Positions 46,922 through 55,312 of a DNA stretch of 64,000 nucleotides are shown in pieces. The position numbers and the translations under genes were made by a program. The number at the start of each line of letters is the position of its first letter. Within the stretch, counting starts at the first letter, position 1. Source of the stretch: Proluteimonas luteida (GTDB lineage: Bacteria > Pseudomonadota > Gammaproteobacteria > Xanthomonadales > Xanthomonadaceae). Below the pieces are notes generated by a model. That model had not been told where the DNA came from. It was given only the letters and a program-made list of their open reading frames with translations, and ran no database searches. Location: contig NZ_JAIWPT010000009.1 in the NCBI RefSeq assembly GCF_021191695.1, positions 1 through 64,000 of the forward strand. The letters are read 5' to 3'.

Positions 46922-47370
46922 GCGCGCACCAGTACCACGCCGGCGACCAGCAGCAGCGCGCCCAGGACCTTGGTCGGCGTCACCGCCTGCTGCGCGATGC
47001 CGAACCATCCGAACTGGTCGAAAACCAGCGCGGCCAGCATCTGGCCGGCGACCAGCAGCGCCAGCGCGGCCACGCTGCCGATCCTCGGCAACAGCACGAC
47101 CAGGCTCATGACATAGACCACGCCGAACAGGCCGCCGGTCCAGGCGATCCAGGGTGTCTGCGGGAGGGTAGCGGCCGCCGGCAGCGCGGTCCGCGTGGCG
47201 GCCAGGACCAGACCCATGACCAGGGTGCCGCCCAGGTAGCTGAAGAACACGGCCCAGGACAGCGACGCCAGGCTTTCGCGCAGCTGCGTATTGACGGCGG
47301 ACTGCATGACGAAGCTGACGCCTGCGAGGATGCCCAGAAGGGTCAGGCCCAGCAGGTGCGTCACCTGCAT
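46918..47370 (-). CDS. DMT-superfamily membrane protein (YdcZ/DUF606-like)
   Basis: 150 residues, four or five hydrophobic helices covering nearly the whole length, matching the small DUF606 half-size members of the drug/metabolite transporter superfamily. Motif region SFVMQSAVNTQLRESLASLSW near the start is characteristic (the Asn-Thr-x-Leu-Arg segment). Start MQVTHLLGL at 47368-47370; the longer frame was rejected. Substrate unknown. Convergent with the MexI-like gene. Confidence 0.85.
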   Translation of the reverse strand: MQVTHLLGLTLLGILAGVSFVMQSAVNTQLRESLASLSWAVFFSYLGGTLVMGLVLAATRTALPAAATLPQTPWIAWTGGLFGVVYVMSLVVLLPRIGSVAALALLVAGQMLAALVFDQFGWFGIAQQAVTPTKVLGALLLVAGVVLVRA

Positions 47371-47664
47371 GGCGGGTACGCCTGCGCAGCCATCAGGGAA
47401 TGGAACAGGTGTCGCGGATATCCGGGACCCTGGGTGCGATGGCGTCTGCGGATGCCTTGCATGGAAACCTCCGATACGGGAAAGCGTCGCGTTCTGGTGC
47501 CTGCTGCCGCCCGGAAGCACGCGCTCGGGTGCGCGGCACACCGCGAGCGTAACCCCGGCAGGGCGGATCGGCCGCGCCATCGACAGGAATTCCCGCACGG
47601 CCGGAAGGGCATCCAGCCCGGCCGGATCGGAAGCCGCCCTGCATTGCGCCCCTTGCCGCGGGAT

Positions 47665-48369
47665 TCAGGGAACGTCGGTCCACATCGGGTCCAGCGCGAG
47701 CGCTTCACCGGTCTGCGTGGCGGCATCGCCGGCGAACGGCAGCACGCCCAGCCGCGGCGCCGGCAGTGCGGCCTCCAGCAGCGCCAGGTAATCGTCGACA
47801 CGGGCGAAGTCCGGATCGATGCGGTTGCCGATCCATCCGAGCAGACGGCAGCCGTCGGCGGCGATCGCGCGCGCGCTCAGCCGGGCATGGCTCAGGCAGC
47901 CGAGCTTCAGGCCGACGACCAGCACCACGCCGCCGCCGATCCGCTGCGCCAGCGTGTGGTGCTCGATGTCCGTGGCCAGCGGCGCGTCCCAGCCGCCCGC
48001 GCCCTCGACGAGCACGAAATCGGCCATCGCGGCCAGGCGCGCGTGCGCATCGAGGATCGCGCCCAGCTCGACCCCGATGCCCGCCTCGCGCGCAGCCAGC
48101 ACCGGCGCGGTGGGCTCAGGCAGCGCGAAGGGATTGATGTCGGCGTAACCGGGACGCGGATCGCTGGCCGCCTGCAGCGCCAGTGCGTCCTCGTTGCGCC
48201 AGTGGCCGTCGATCCAGTCGCAGCCGCTGGCGACCGGCTTCATGCCGACCGCGCGCAGTCCGCGACCGCGCAGCGCGTGCAGCAGGGCGACGCTGGCGTG
48301 GGTCTTGCCGATGCCGGTATCGGTCCCGGTGACCAGCACGCTGCGCGCGGCCGTCGCAGGCGGGCTCAT
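47665..48369 (-). CDS. bioD: Dethiobiotin synthetase
   Basis: 234 residues. ATP-dependent closure of the ureido ring from diaminopelargonic acid, the penultimate step of biotin synthesis. Walker A VTGTDTGIGKTHASVAL at the N-terminus, KPVASG, and VEGAGGWDAPL. Start MSPPATAARS at 48367-48369. No other bio gene is in the window, so bioD is scattered from the rest of the pathway, as is frequent. Divergent from msrC. Confidence 0.93.
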   Translation of the reverse strand: MSPPATAARSVLVTGTDTGIGKTHASVALLHALRGRGLRAVGMKPVASGCDWIDGHWRNEDALALQAASDPRPGYADINPFALPEPTAPVLAAREAGIGVELGAILDAHARLAAMADFVLVEGAGGWDAPLATDIEHHTLAQRIGGGVVLVVGLKLGCLSHARLSARAIAADGCRLLGWIGNRIDPDFARVDDYLALLEAALPAPRLGVLPFAGDAATQTGEALALDPMWTDVP

Positions 48370-48429
48370 CGCCGCGCCGCCATCGCGCCGGGCCGCGGCC
48401 GCGATCCAGCGCGCTGATACACTGCCTGC

Positions 48430-48912
48430 ATGTTCACTCCAGCCCCCTTGCGCGGCACCAAGGCCGAGCAGTATGCCGCGCTCGGCGCGCAGGCGCGTGC
48501 CCTGCTGCACGGCGAACCGGACCCCATCGCCAACGCCGCCAACCTGTCCGCGCTGGTGTACCACGCGCTGCCCGACCTCAACTGGGCCGGCTTCTATCTG
48601 TTCGACGGCAACGAACTCGTGGTCGGGCCGTTCCAGGGCCTGCCGGCCTGCGTGCGCATTCCGCTCGACAAGGGCGTCTGCGGCGCCGCGGCGCGCACCC
48701 GCCGGACCCAGCGCATCGACGACGTGCATGCGTTCCCGGGCCATATCGCCTGCGACAGCGCATCGCGCTCGGAGCTGGTGGTGCCGCTGGTCCGCGGCGA
48801 GCGCCTGGTCGGCGTGTTCGACCTCGACAGTCCGCTGCCCGCGCGTTTCGACGTTGAAGACCAGGCAGGCATCGAAGCCCTCGCCGCCGTCTACCTGGAA
48901 TCGCTGCCATGA
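48430..48912 (+). CDS. msrC: Free methionine-(R)-sulfoxide reductase (GAF type)
   Basis: 160 residues, a single GAF domain. The three catalytic/resolving cysteines are all present: GLPACVRIP, GVCGAAAR and HIACDSASRSE. NWAGFYLFDG is the N-terminal hallmark. Reduces free Met-R-O with thioredoxin, part of oxidative-stress defence. The ATG is about 10 bases after a possible -10 (GATACACT), so the leader is very short. The stop overlaps the next start (ATGA). Confidence 0.93.
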   Translation: MFTPAPLRGTKAEQYAALGAQARALLHGEPDPIANAANLSALVYHALPDLNWAGFYLFDGNELVVGPFQGLPACVRIPLDKGVCGAAARTRRTQRIDDVHAFPGHIACDSASRSELVVPLVRGERLVGVFDLDSPLPARFDVEDQAGIEALAAVYLESLP

Positions 48913-49274
48913 GCGCACCGCTGAAGCTGCGCAACATCGGCCCGAAATCGGCGGCATGGCTGCGCCAGGTCGGGTTGCGCACGCGCGAGGATCTCGCCGC
49001 CGCCGGCCCGGTGGACGCCTTCATGCGGGTCAAGCGCGCCGGCTTCAAGCCCAGTCTCAACCTGCTGTATTCGCTGGAGGGCGCGCTGCTCGACTGCCAC
49101 TGGCAGGACGTCCCCGACGCCCGCCGCCAGCAGCTGGTGGCCGCCGCGGAAGCGGCGATCGCGCAGTTGCCGGCGCCGCGCGGCCGGCCCGCCGCCGGCC
49201 CGGTGACGACCACCGTGCACGACGAGGGCGGCATGCCCGATCCCGGCCTGTTCGACGCCGGCGACCGCGACTGA
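48909..49274 (+). CDS. TfoX C-terminal domain protein
   Basis: 121 residues. The first 80 residues match the TfoX C-terminal domain: LRNIGPKSAAWLRQVGLRT, then FMRVKRAGFKPSLNLLYSLEGAL and HWQDV. The N-terminal TfoX domain is missing and the Pro-rich tail is unrelated, so it is not a full competence regulator Sxy/TfoX. This stand-alone domain resembles helix-hairpin-helix DNA-binding units. Translationally coupled to msrC. Confidence 0.87.
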   Translation: MSAPLKLRNIGPKSAAWLRQVGLRTREDLAAAGPVDAFMRVKRAGFKPSLNLLYSLEGALLDCHWQDVPDARRQQLVAAAEAAIAQLPAPRGRPAAGPVTTTVHDEGGMPDPGLFDAGDRD

Positions 49275-49317
49275 GCGCGGATCAGCGCGCGAGTCCGGCC
49301 GACGCGCTCGGCTCGCG

Positions 49318-49323
49318 TACAAT
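49318..49323 (+). promoter_or_regulatory. -10 element of the btuB leader
   Basis: TACAAT about 15 bases before the riboswitch aptamer; no clear -35. Confidence 0.5.
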
Positions 49324-49336
49324 CGCGCCTGCTTCG

Positions 49337-49545
49337 CGGTGATCCGGCGGCATCCGCCGACGGATTGAAACGGGAAGCCGGTGACGACGCGCCTGTCGCG
49401 TCCATTCCGGCACTGCCCCCGCAACGGTAAGCGCGCATGGGAGTCCGCATCCGCCACTGTGCCCTCGGCATGGGAAGGCGCGGAATCCCGGGCCACCACG
49501 GCCCGGCGCGCAAGTCCGGAGACCGGCCACGAAGCCCGAACTGGT
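49337..49545 (+). ncRNA. Cobalamin riboswitch
   Basis: The B12 box GCAAGTCCGGAGACCGGCC at about 49509-49528 is unmistakable, and the upstream landmarks are in order: GGGAAGCCGGTG, CCCCCGCAACGGTAAG, CCACTGTGCC and ATGGGAAGGCG. It ends about 125 bases before the btuB start, leaving room for an expression platform. Binding of adenosylcobalamin is expected to shut btuB off. With the short upstream spacer it fills the 49275-49670 gap. Confidence 0.93.
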
Positions 49546-49670
49546 TGCGATGCGGCGGGCATCGTGGCGGCGCTCCGGGCCACTGTTGCCCGGCCGTCGG
49601 GCTGTCCGCCTGTCTCGTGATCTCCTCCCCTCGAACCGCGTGCGCGGGTGCACGCGACTGGAGACTCCCG

Positions 49671-51542
49671 ATGCTGTTGCGTTCCCTGACCGCGGCCCTC
49701 GCCGCCGCGCTCGCCGCGCCTGTCGCCACCGCCGCCGACACCGCCGATGCCGGCGACCTCGATACCGTCCTCGTCACCGCCACGCGCACCGAAGGCACGC
49801 TGCGCGACACCCTGGTACCCGCGCAGGTCATCGACCGCGCCGAGATCGAACGCAGCCAGGCGCGCGACCTGCCGGAACTGCTGCGCGGCCGGGCCGGTCT
49901 CGATGTCGGCAACCAGGGTGGTCCAGGCAAGCTCAGCACCGTCTCGATCCGCGGCACCGAGGCAGACCACGTGCTGGTGCTGGTCGACGGCATCCGCATC
50001 GGCTCGGCGACGGCCGGACTGGCCGCGTTCCAGGACCTGCCGGTCGAGCAGATCGAACGCATCGAGATCGTCCGCGGCCCGCGCTCCAGCCTGTACGGCT
50101 CGGAGGCGATCGGCGGCGTGATCCAGATCTTCACCCGCCGCGACCATGGCGCGTGGACGCCGCGTTTCCGCGCCGGCGCCGGCAGCCACGGCCTGCGCGA
50201 GGCCAGCGCGGGCATCGGCGGCGGCATCGGCAGCGGCTGGTTCGGCGCCGACGTCGCCTACCGCAGGACCGACGGCATCGACGCCTGCCGCGGCACCGCC
50301 GCGGGCTGGGGGGCCGGCTGCTTCGTCGACGAGCCGGACCGCGACGGCTATCGCAACCGCTCGGCCAACCTGCGCGCCGGCGCCACGCTGGCCGAAGGCT
50401 TGGTGATCGAGGGCCACCTGCTGCACGCCGAGGCCGAGAACCGCTTCGACGGCAGCGTCTTCGGCGGCAACGAGGCCGACAACGTCCAGCAGGTCGTCGG
50501 CGGCAAGCTGGCATGGACCGCCGCCGAGCGCATCACCGTCACCGCCCAGGCCGGCCGCGCCCGCGACAAGTCCGACAATTACTTCAGCGACGGCAGCGCG
50601 CCGCGGCTGGCCGCCGGCAGCTTCGACACCACCCGCGACAGCGCGTCGCTGCAGGCCGATTTCGGCATCGCCGACGGTCATGTGCTGTCGACCGGCTACG
50701 ACTGGCAGAAGGACCTGGTCGACAGCGACACCGGCTACGACGCGACCAGCCGGCGCAACATCGGCGTGTTCGCCGGCTATACCGGCCGGCTCGGCGCGCA
50801 CCGGCTGCAGGCCAGCGTGCGCAACGACGACAACGCGCAGTTCGGCGGCCACTCGACCGGCAGCCTCGGCTGGGGCATGCAACTCGGCCACGGCCTGCGC
50901 CTGACCGCCAGCGCCGCGACCGGCTTCAAGGCGCCGACCTTCAACGACCTCTACTACCCGTTCTTCGGCAATCCGGACCTGCGGCCGGAAGAATCCGCCA
51001 GCTACAACCTCGGCATCAGCCAGGCCGGCGCCGGCTGGCGCTGGACGTTGGACGTGTACCGGACCGACGTCGACGACCTGATTTCCTACGACGCGGCGAT
51101 CGGCCTGCCCAACAACGTCGACGAGGCGCGGATCCGCGGCGCCGAGGCCACCGTGTCCACGTCGCTGACCGGATTCGACCTGAACCTGCAGCTCAGCCAC
51201 GTCGATCCGCGCAACCGCAGCGCGGGCGGCAACTTCGACAACCTGCTGGCGCGGCGCGCACGCAACAGCGGACGCATCGACCTGGACCGCGCATTCGGCG
51301 CCTTCCGTGCCGGCATCACCCTCAACGGCGCCGGCCACCGCTACGACGATGCCGCCAACAGCGTCCGCGTGGGCGGTTACGCGACCACCGACCTGCGCCT
51401 GGCGTATGCCGTGCATGCCGACTGGACCCTGGAGGCGCGCGCGACCAACGTGCTGGACCGCGACTACGAAACGGTCGCCTGGTACTACCAGCCGGGCCGC
51501 GAGTACGGCCTGGCGCTGCGCTGGCAGCCCGCCGGCCGCTGA
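49671..51542 (+). CDS. btuB: TonB-dependent vitamin B12 receptor
   Basis: 623 residues. Signal peptide MLLRSLTAALAAALAAPVATAA, TonB box DTVLVTATR, plug domain with VSIRGTEADHVLVLVDG and RIEIVRGPRSSLYGSEAIGG, then a 22-strand barrel ending in an aromatic Trp-containing tail. Substrate assigned from the cobalamin riboswitch upstream and the BtuB-like plug. Start at 49671 has a GGAG site. The downstream side has an inverted repeat (51544-51575) and two GTAG REPs. Confidence 0.94.
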   Translation: MLLRSLTAALAAALAAPVATAADTADAGDLDTVLVTATRTEGTLRDTLVPAQVIDRAEIERSQARDLPELLRGRAGLDVGNQGGPGKLSTVSIRGTEADHVLVLVDGIRIGSATAGLAAFQDLPVEQIERIEIVRGPRSSLYGSEAIGGVIQIFTRRDHGAWTPRFRAGAGSHGLREASAGIGGGIGSGWFGADVAYRRTDGIDACRGTAAGWGAGCFVDEPDRDGYRNRSANLRAGATLAEGLVIEGHLLHAEAENRFDGSVFGGNEADNVQQVVGGKLAWTAAERITVTAQAGRARDKSDNYFSDGSAPRLAAGSFDTTRDSASLQADFGIADGHVLSTGYDWQKDLVDSDTGYDATSRRNIGVFAGYTGRLGAHRLQASVRNDDNAQFGGHSTGSLGWGMQLGHGLRLTASAATGFKAPTFNDLYYPFFGNPDLRPEESASYNLGISQAGAGWRWTLDVYRTDVDDLISYDAAIGLPNNVDEARIRGAEATVSTSLTGFDLNLQLSHVDPRNRSAGGNFDNLLARRARNSGRIDLDRAFGAFRAGITLNGAGHRYDDAANSVRVGGYATTDLRLAYAVHADWTLEARATNVLDRDYETVAWYYQPGREYGLALRWQPAGR

Positions 51543-51543
51543 C

Positions 51544-51575
51544 GCAGGATCGGTGAACGGCCACCCCGATCCTGC
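51544..51575 (+). terminator. Inverted repeat after btuB
   Basis: A 10-base-pair perfect stem GCAGGATCGG/CCGATCCTGC with a 12-base loop, starting at the btuB stop. No T-run, so it may protect the 3' end or mark rho-dependent termination. Confidence 0.5.
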
Positions 51576-51599
51576 GTAGGTCGGCCCCACGCGGCCGAC
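51576..51599 (+). repeat. GTAG-type REP
   Basis: GTAG followed by GTCGGCC/GGCCGAC arms and a 6-base loop. First of two REPs after btuB. Confidence 0.7.
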
Positions 51600-51649
51600 G
51601 TGCACGGCGTTCCGGACTCGCGAGATGTCGAGTTCCCGGCGTCGGAGGC

Positions 51650-51673
51650 GTAGCCCCGACCTGCGATCGGGGC
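51650..51673 (+). repeat. GTAG-type REP
   Basis: GTAG, then CCCCGA/TCGGGG arms with a 7-base loop. Same orientation as the REP at 51576 but a different stem sequence, so the structure rather than the sequence is conserved. Confidence 0.65.
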
Positions 51674-51696
51674 GCCGGAAATCGGCGAAAAGCCAC

Positions 51697-51725
51697 GAAA
51701 AAAGCCCCGCGGATGCGGGGCCTTC
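51697..51725 (-). terminator. Rho-independent terminator of the cold-shock gene
   Basis: Stem GCCCCGC/GCGGGGC with an ATCC-type loop and a leftward T-run of six, 22 bases past the csp stop. Confidence 0.85.
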
Positions 51726-51747
51726 TCCGACAACGCGGGACCGCCAC

Positions 51748-51954
51748 TCAAGCCGCGGGGGCGACACCGGTGGCCTGGGCGCCCTTGGGCCCCTGGGTCA
51801 CTTCGTAGCTGACCCGCTGCCCCTCCTGCAGCGAGCGGAAACCCGTCGAACTGATCGCGGAGTAATGCACGAACACGTCCGCGCTACCGTCCTCGGGCGC
51901 GATGAATCCGAATCCCTTCGCGTCGTTGAACCACTTCACTGTGCCGTATTGCAT
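51748..51954 (-). CDS. Cold-shock-domain protein
   Basis: 68 residues, a single CSD. RNP1 [11 protein letters not shown] and RNP2 DVFVHYSAI are both present, TVKWFNDA at the start. Such proteins are single-stranded nucleic acid chaperones. Start MQYGTVKWF has a strong GAGGTGAG site; the upstream-extended frame was rejected. Its terminator follows and it stands alone. Whether it is cold-induced cannot be told, though the short 5' leader seen here argues against a long CspA-type thermosensor. Confidence 0.95.
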   Translation of the reverse strand: MQYGTVKWFNDAKGFGFIAPEDGSADVFVHYSAISSTGFRSLQEGQRVSYEVTQGPKGAQATGVAPAA

Positions 51955-52050
51955 GAACGTCTCACCTCGTCTGGCTGCAGGATCGCCGCGCGGTCCGCAG
52001 GCGGCCGCGCGTGCCGGTCGAGTATGCAAAGCAAACCGCCGCCGATGCAA

Positions 52051-52821
52051 TCACCCGGCCAGCAGGCGCCGCAGCAGCGCGGGAATGCCCGACGAGGCCG
52101 CGGCGACGTTGTCGAGCACGTTCTGGAAGGTGATGACCTCGTCGACCTGCGGGCCCGCGCCCGCGGCCCAGTTGGCGACGATCGCCAGGCACGCGTAGTC
52201 CAGGCCCAGTTCGCGGGCCAGGCCCGCCTCCGGCATGCCGGTCATGCCGACCAAGTCGCAGCCGTCGCGGCGCATGCGCGCGATCTCGGCGCGGGTTTCC
52301 AGGCGCGGTCCCTGGGTCGCGCCGTAGCAGCCGCCATCGACGAGATCGACGCCGGCCGCGCGCGCGGCCCGGAGCACCTCTGCGCGCAGCGCGGGCGTGT
52401 AGGGATCGCCGAAATCGACGTGCAGCACCTCGCCGCCCCTGCCGTCGTCGGCATCGCCCTCGGAGAACGTCGACACCCGGCCCCAGGTGTAGTCGATCAG
52501 CTGGTCGGGACAGGCGAGTACGCGCGGCGCGAAGCGTTCGGTGATGCCGCCGACGGTGTTGAGCGCGAGCACACGCGTCGCGCCGAGGGCCTGCAGCGCG
52601 GCGAGATTGGCGCGGTAGTTGATCCTGTGCGGCGGCACCGAATGGCCTTCGCCATGGCGTGCCAGGAACGCGACGCGCCTGCCGTCGAGCGTGCCGACGC
52701 GCACCGGGCCCGACAGCGCCCCGTAACGCGTGACCGGCTGGTGCGGTTCCACGTCCTGCAGGTCGGCCAGCCGGTAGAGGCCGGTGCCGCCGATGACGGC
52801 CAGATCGATGGAAGCGGGCAT
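52051..52821 (-). CDS. mtiP: S-methyl-5'-thioinosine phosphorylase
   Basis: 256 residues of the PNP/MTAP family. Phosphate-binding GGTGLYRL and ARHGEGHSVPPHRINYRAN are present. The base-pocket segment DLVGMTGMPEAGLARELGL carries the TGMPEA form seen in the Pseudomonas MTIP, rather than the TVPE of true MTAP. The neighbourhood with nagZ matches the Pseudomonas mtip locus. It splits methylthioinosine, made from methylthioadenosine by deamination, feeding hypoxanthine to the adjacent hpt product. An AGGA site precedes the start. Confidence 0.88.
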   Translation of the reverse strand: MPASIDLAVIGGTGLYRLADLQDVEPHQPVTRYGALSGPVRVGTLDGRRVAFLARHGEGHSVPPHRINYRANLAALQALGATRVLALNTVGGITERFAPRVLACPDQLIDYTWGRVSTFSEGDADDGRGGEVLHVDFGDPYTPALRAEVLRAARAAGVDLVDGGCYGATQGPRLETRAEIARMRRDGCDLVGMTGMPEAGLARELGLDYACLAIVANWAAGAGPQVDEVITFQNVLDNVAAASSGIPALLRRLLAG

Positions 52822-52876
52822 CGTGATTCCTCGTCCTGCGCCGGCACGCGCGCCGGCGATGATGGTGGCGCGCCGT

Positions 52877-53440
52877 CTACGCGTCGGCCAGCGCGTAGAT
52901 CGCCGGCAGGTTGCGGCCCTGCTCGTGGAAGTCCATGCCGTAGCCGAACACGTAGCGGTCCGGCACGCTGACGCCGGCATAGTCGGCCTCGACCTCCTCG
53001 ACGCGGCGGTCGTGGTCCTTGGTCGCCAGCACCGCGATGCGCACGTCGCTGGCGCCCTGGTCCTCGCACCAATGCTTGACCACCTTCAGCGTGTGGCCTT
53101 CGTCGAGGATGTCGTCGACCAGCAGCACGCGCCGGCCCTGCAGCGGCGTGGCCGGGCGGTGCAGCCAGGCCAGTCCGGAGCCGACGGTATTGCCGCGGTA
53201 GCGCGTGGCGTGCAGGTAGTCGAGTTCCACGTCGATCTCGTTCTCGCCCAGCGCCAGCGCCAGCTGCGCGGCGAACAGCATGCCGCCGTGCATCACGGTC
53301 AGGAACACCGGCGGCAGCTCGTCGTCGCCGTAGTCGTCGGCGATGTCCTCGGCCATCGCCTCGATCGCATCCTCGAGCTGCTCGCGGTCGAAGATCAGGT
53401 CGGCGGTGTCGAGCACGTCGTCGAGGCGCGGAATGTTCAT
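52877..53440 (-). CDS. hpt: Hypoxanthine-guanine phosphoribosyltransferase
   Basis: 187 residues. PRPP-binding motif VLLVDDILDEGHTL in the middle, the PPi-loop GGMLFAAQLA, and the base-specificity region FGYGMDFHEQGRNL near the end. Salvages hypoxanthine to IMP. The start overlaps the nagZ stop by ATGA, and mtiP follows by 55 bases, so the order nagZ-hpt-mtiP is one leftward operon. Confidence 0.93.
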   Translation of the reverse strand: MNIPRLDDVLDTADLIFDREQLEDAIEAMAEDIADDYGDDELPPVFLTVMHGGMLFAAQLALALGENEIDVELDYLHATRYRGNTVGSGLAWLHRPATPLQGRRVLLVDDILDEGHTLKVVKHWCEDQGASDVRIAVLATKDHDRRVEEVEADYAGVSVPDRYVFGYGMDFHEQGRNLPAIYALADA

Positions 53441-54432
53441 GCCAGGTCTCCCAGTCGGCCCTGTACGGTGCCGTAATCGTTGCTGGCCAGCAGCCCGTCC
53501 CAGCCGAGCGCGCCGCGCCCGATCAGGCCGATCAGCGCCATGGTGTTGAGCTTGCGGCCTTCGACCGCAGCCAGCGATTCGGCGACCAGTTCCGGGTGGC
53601 AGACCAGCACCACGTCGCAGCCGGCGTCCAGGTGCGCATCGACCCGGGCCTTGACGCCGCCGGCCGAGAACGCCGCCGCCATGCCGATGTCGTCGGAGAA
53701 TACGACGCCGCGGAAGTCCATCTCTTCGCGAAGGATGTCGTTGATCCAGCGCGGCGAGTAGCCCGCCGGCTCCGGCGCGACCTGCGGGTAGACCACGTGC
53801 GCCAGCATCACCGCATCGGCGCCGGCGTCGATGCCGGCGGCGAACGGCACCAGGTCGTGGGCGCGGATGTCGTCGAGGCTGCGGTTGTCGACCGCCTCGT
53901 CGAAATGGGTGTCCTCGCGCACCGAGCCGTGGCCGGGGAAATGCTTGAGCGTCGCCGCCATGCCGGCCTCGTGCATGCCTTCGATGTAGGCGCGGGTCAG
54001 CGCGGCGACGACCTGCGGGTCCTCGGAGAACGCGCGGTTGCCGATCGCCAGGTTGCCGTGGCCGACGTCGACCACCGGCGCGAAGCTCAGGTCGACGCGG
54101 GTCGCGCGGACCTCGCTGGCCATCAGCCAGGCGTGTTCGCGCGCCAGCGCCAGCGCGGCCTCGGGATCGGTGCGGTAGACCGCATCGAAGCCGGCCAGCG
54201 GCGGCAGCGCGGTATAGCCGTCCTGGAAGCGCTGCACCCGGCCGCCCTCCTGGTCCACGCAGACCAGCTGCGGCCGCGGCGCCGCGGCGCGGATCGCATC
54301 GGCCAGGTCGGCCACCTGCGCGCGCGAGGCGAAGTTGCGCTTGAACAGGATCACGCCGCCGCAGGCATCGTGCTGCAGCCAGTCGCGCTCCTGCGCGGTC
54401 AGTTCGGTGCCGGCCACGCCGATCACGAGCAT
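53437..54432 (-). CDS. nagZ: Beta-N-acetylhexosaminidase (family 3)
   Basis: 331 residues, the short cytosolic GH3 type used in peptidoglycan recycling to release GlcNAc from anhydromuropeptides. The flexible-loop signature KHFPGHGSVREDTH carries the general-acid His. The nucleophile Asp lies in VFSDDIGMAA, and CVDQEGGRVQRF is the family's N-terminal motif. In Pseudomonas and enterics NagZ products induce AmpC. GGAG ribosome binding site. Confidence 0.95.
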   Translation of the reverse strand: MLVIGVAGTELTAQERDWLQHDACGGVILFKRNFASRAQVADLADAIRAAAPRPQLVCVDQEGGRVQRFQDGYTALPPLAGFDAVYRTDPEAALALAREHAWLMASEVRATRVDLSFAPVVDVGHGNLAIGNRAFSEDPQVVAALTRAYIEGMHEAGMAATLKHFPGHGSVREDTHFDEAVDNRSLDDIRAHDLVPFAAGIDAGADAVMLAHVVYPQVAPEPAGYSPRWINDILREEMDFRGVVFSDDIGMAAAFSAGGVKARVDAHLDAGCDVVLVCHPELVAESLAAVEGRKLNTMALIGLIGRGALGWDGLLASNDYGTVQGRLGDLA

Positions 54433-54517
54433 CCGGGAATCTCCATCACGCGCCCGATGGCGCAGGCGCGCATTGTCGCAGATGCGGCGCGGCGCGACCG
54501 TCGGCGTTCGCGCGGGA

Positions 54518-54557
54518 AGGTCGAGGGTGAATCGAACGCCGTGGCGAGACCGTCACC
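54518..54557 (-). repeat. Dispersed 3'-flanking repeat, copy C
   Basis: Core tcgaacgccgtggcgagaccgt shared with copies A and B; the left arm is diverged. Read leftward it starts 48 bases after the DsbA-family gene stop. An alternative GGTGA/TCACC pairing is possible here. Confidence 0.6.
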
Positions 54558-54604
54558 TGACCGCCACCATGGTCGCAGCAGGCGGGCGGATTGCACTCGG
54601 CCAC

Positions 54605-55305
54605 TCAGACGCGGCAGCCGTCGGGACCGCAACCGGCTGGATCGCCCGTCGCGGCATGCCCGCTGCCGTCGTCGCCCGCGCCGAGCGCCTGACGCAGCGT
54701 CGCGGCGAACGTCTCCGGCGACTGCGCACCCTGCACCGCAAGCCGGCCATCGATGACGAAGGTGGGAACCGCGCGGATGCCCATCGCCTGCGCCTGCGCG
54801 ATCGCCGCGCGCACCTCGGCAAGCCCCTCCTCGCCCGCCAGCAGCGCACGCACGCGGGCTTCCGGCAGACCGCCCGCCGCGCCCGCGGCGACGAGCACGT
54901 CGGGGTCGGCCAGATTGCGGCCCTCGGCGAAATGCGCGTGGAACAGCGCTTCGCCGACCGCGTGCGTATCGCCTTCGCGCGCGGCCAGCGCCATCAGCCG
55001 GTGCGCCGGCAACGTGGTCACGCGCACCTGCCCGCGGTCGAAATCGAACGGCAGGCCCTCGGCGCGCGCGGTCCGCTGGTACCGGCGAGCAGTTCGGCCG
55101 TGCGCCGGGCGCCGCCGAACTTGCGCGCGTAGGCCTCGCGCAGCGGAACGGGCGTGGCATCGGCCTCGGGATCGAGCTGGTAGGGGTGCCAGTGCAGGTC
55201 GATCGGCGGCGCGTCGGTGCCGAGCAGGGCGATGCCCCGCTGCAGGCGGCGCTTGCCGATCCAGCACCACGGGCAGACGACGTCGGACCAGATGTCGACT
55301 CTCAT
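54605..55305 (-). pseudogene. DsbA-family (FrnE-like) thioredoxin-fold protein, frameshifted
   Basis: Two overlapping frames together read as one FrnE-type disulfide isomerase of about 233 residues. The N-terminal part (from ATG 55303-55305, MRVDIWSDVVCPWCWIGKRR) has the CPWC active site and runs well to ELLAG. The family sequence then continues in the next frame (YQRTARAEGLPFDFD ... GIRAVPTFVIDGRLAVQG). The break lies near 55080-55086 and would be mended by one added base. It is either a real null mutation or an assembly error; the rest is intact, with codon usage unchanged. Adjacent to the CYTH gene, 7 bases upstream. Confidence 0.85.
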
Positions 55306-55312
55306 CGCGGCA

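Noticed and set aside
43565..47008. 1147-codon antisense frame opposite the MexI-like pump
   Set aside because: Low-complexity His/Arg/Asp-rich translation, typical antisense shadow.
47371..47664. Possible hidden gene or small RNA in the 294-base gap
   Set aside because: No consistent frame, ribosome site, promoter or strong hairpin was found.
48909..49274. Competence regulator TfoX/Sxy
   Set aside because: Only the C-terminal domain is present; the N-terminal TfoX domain is missing.
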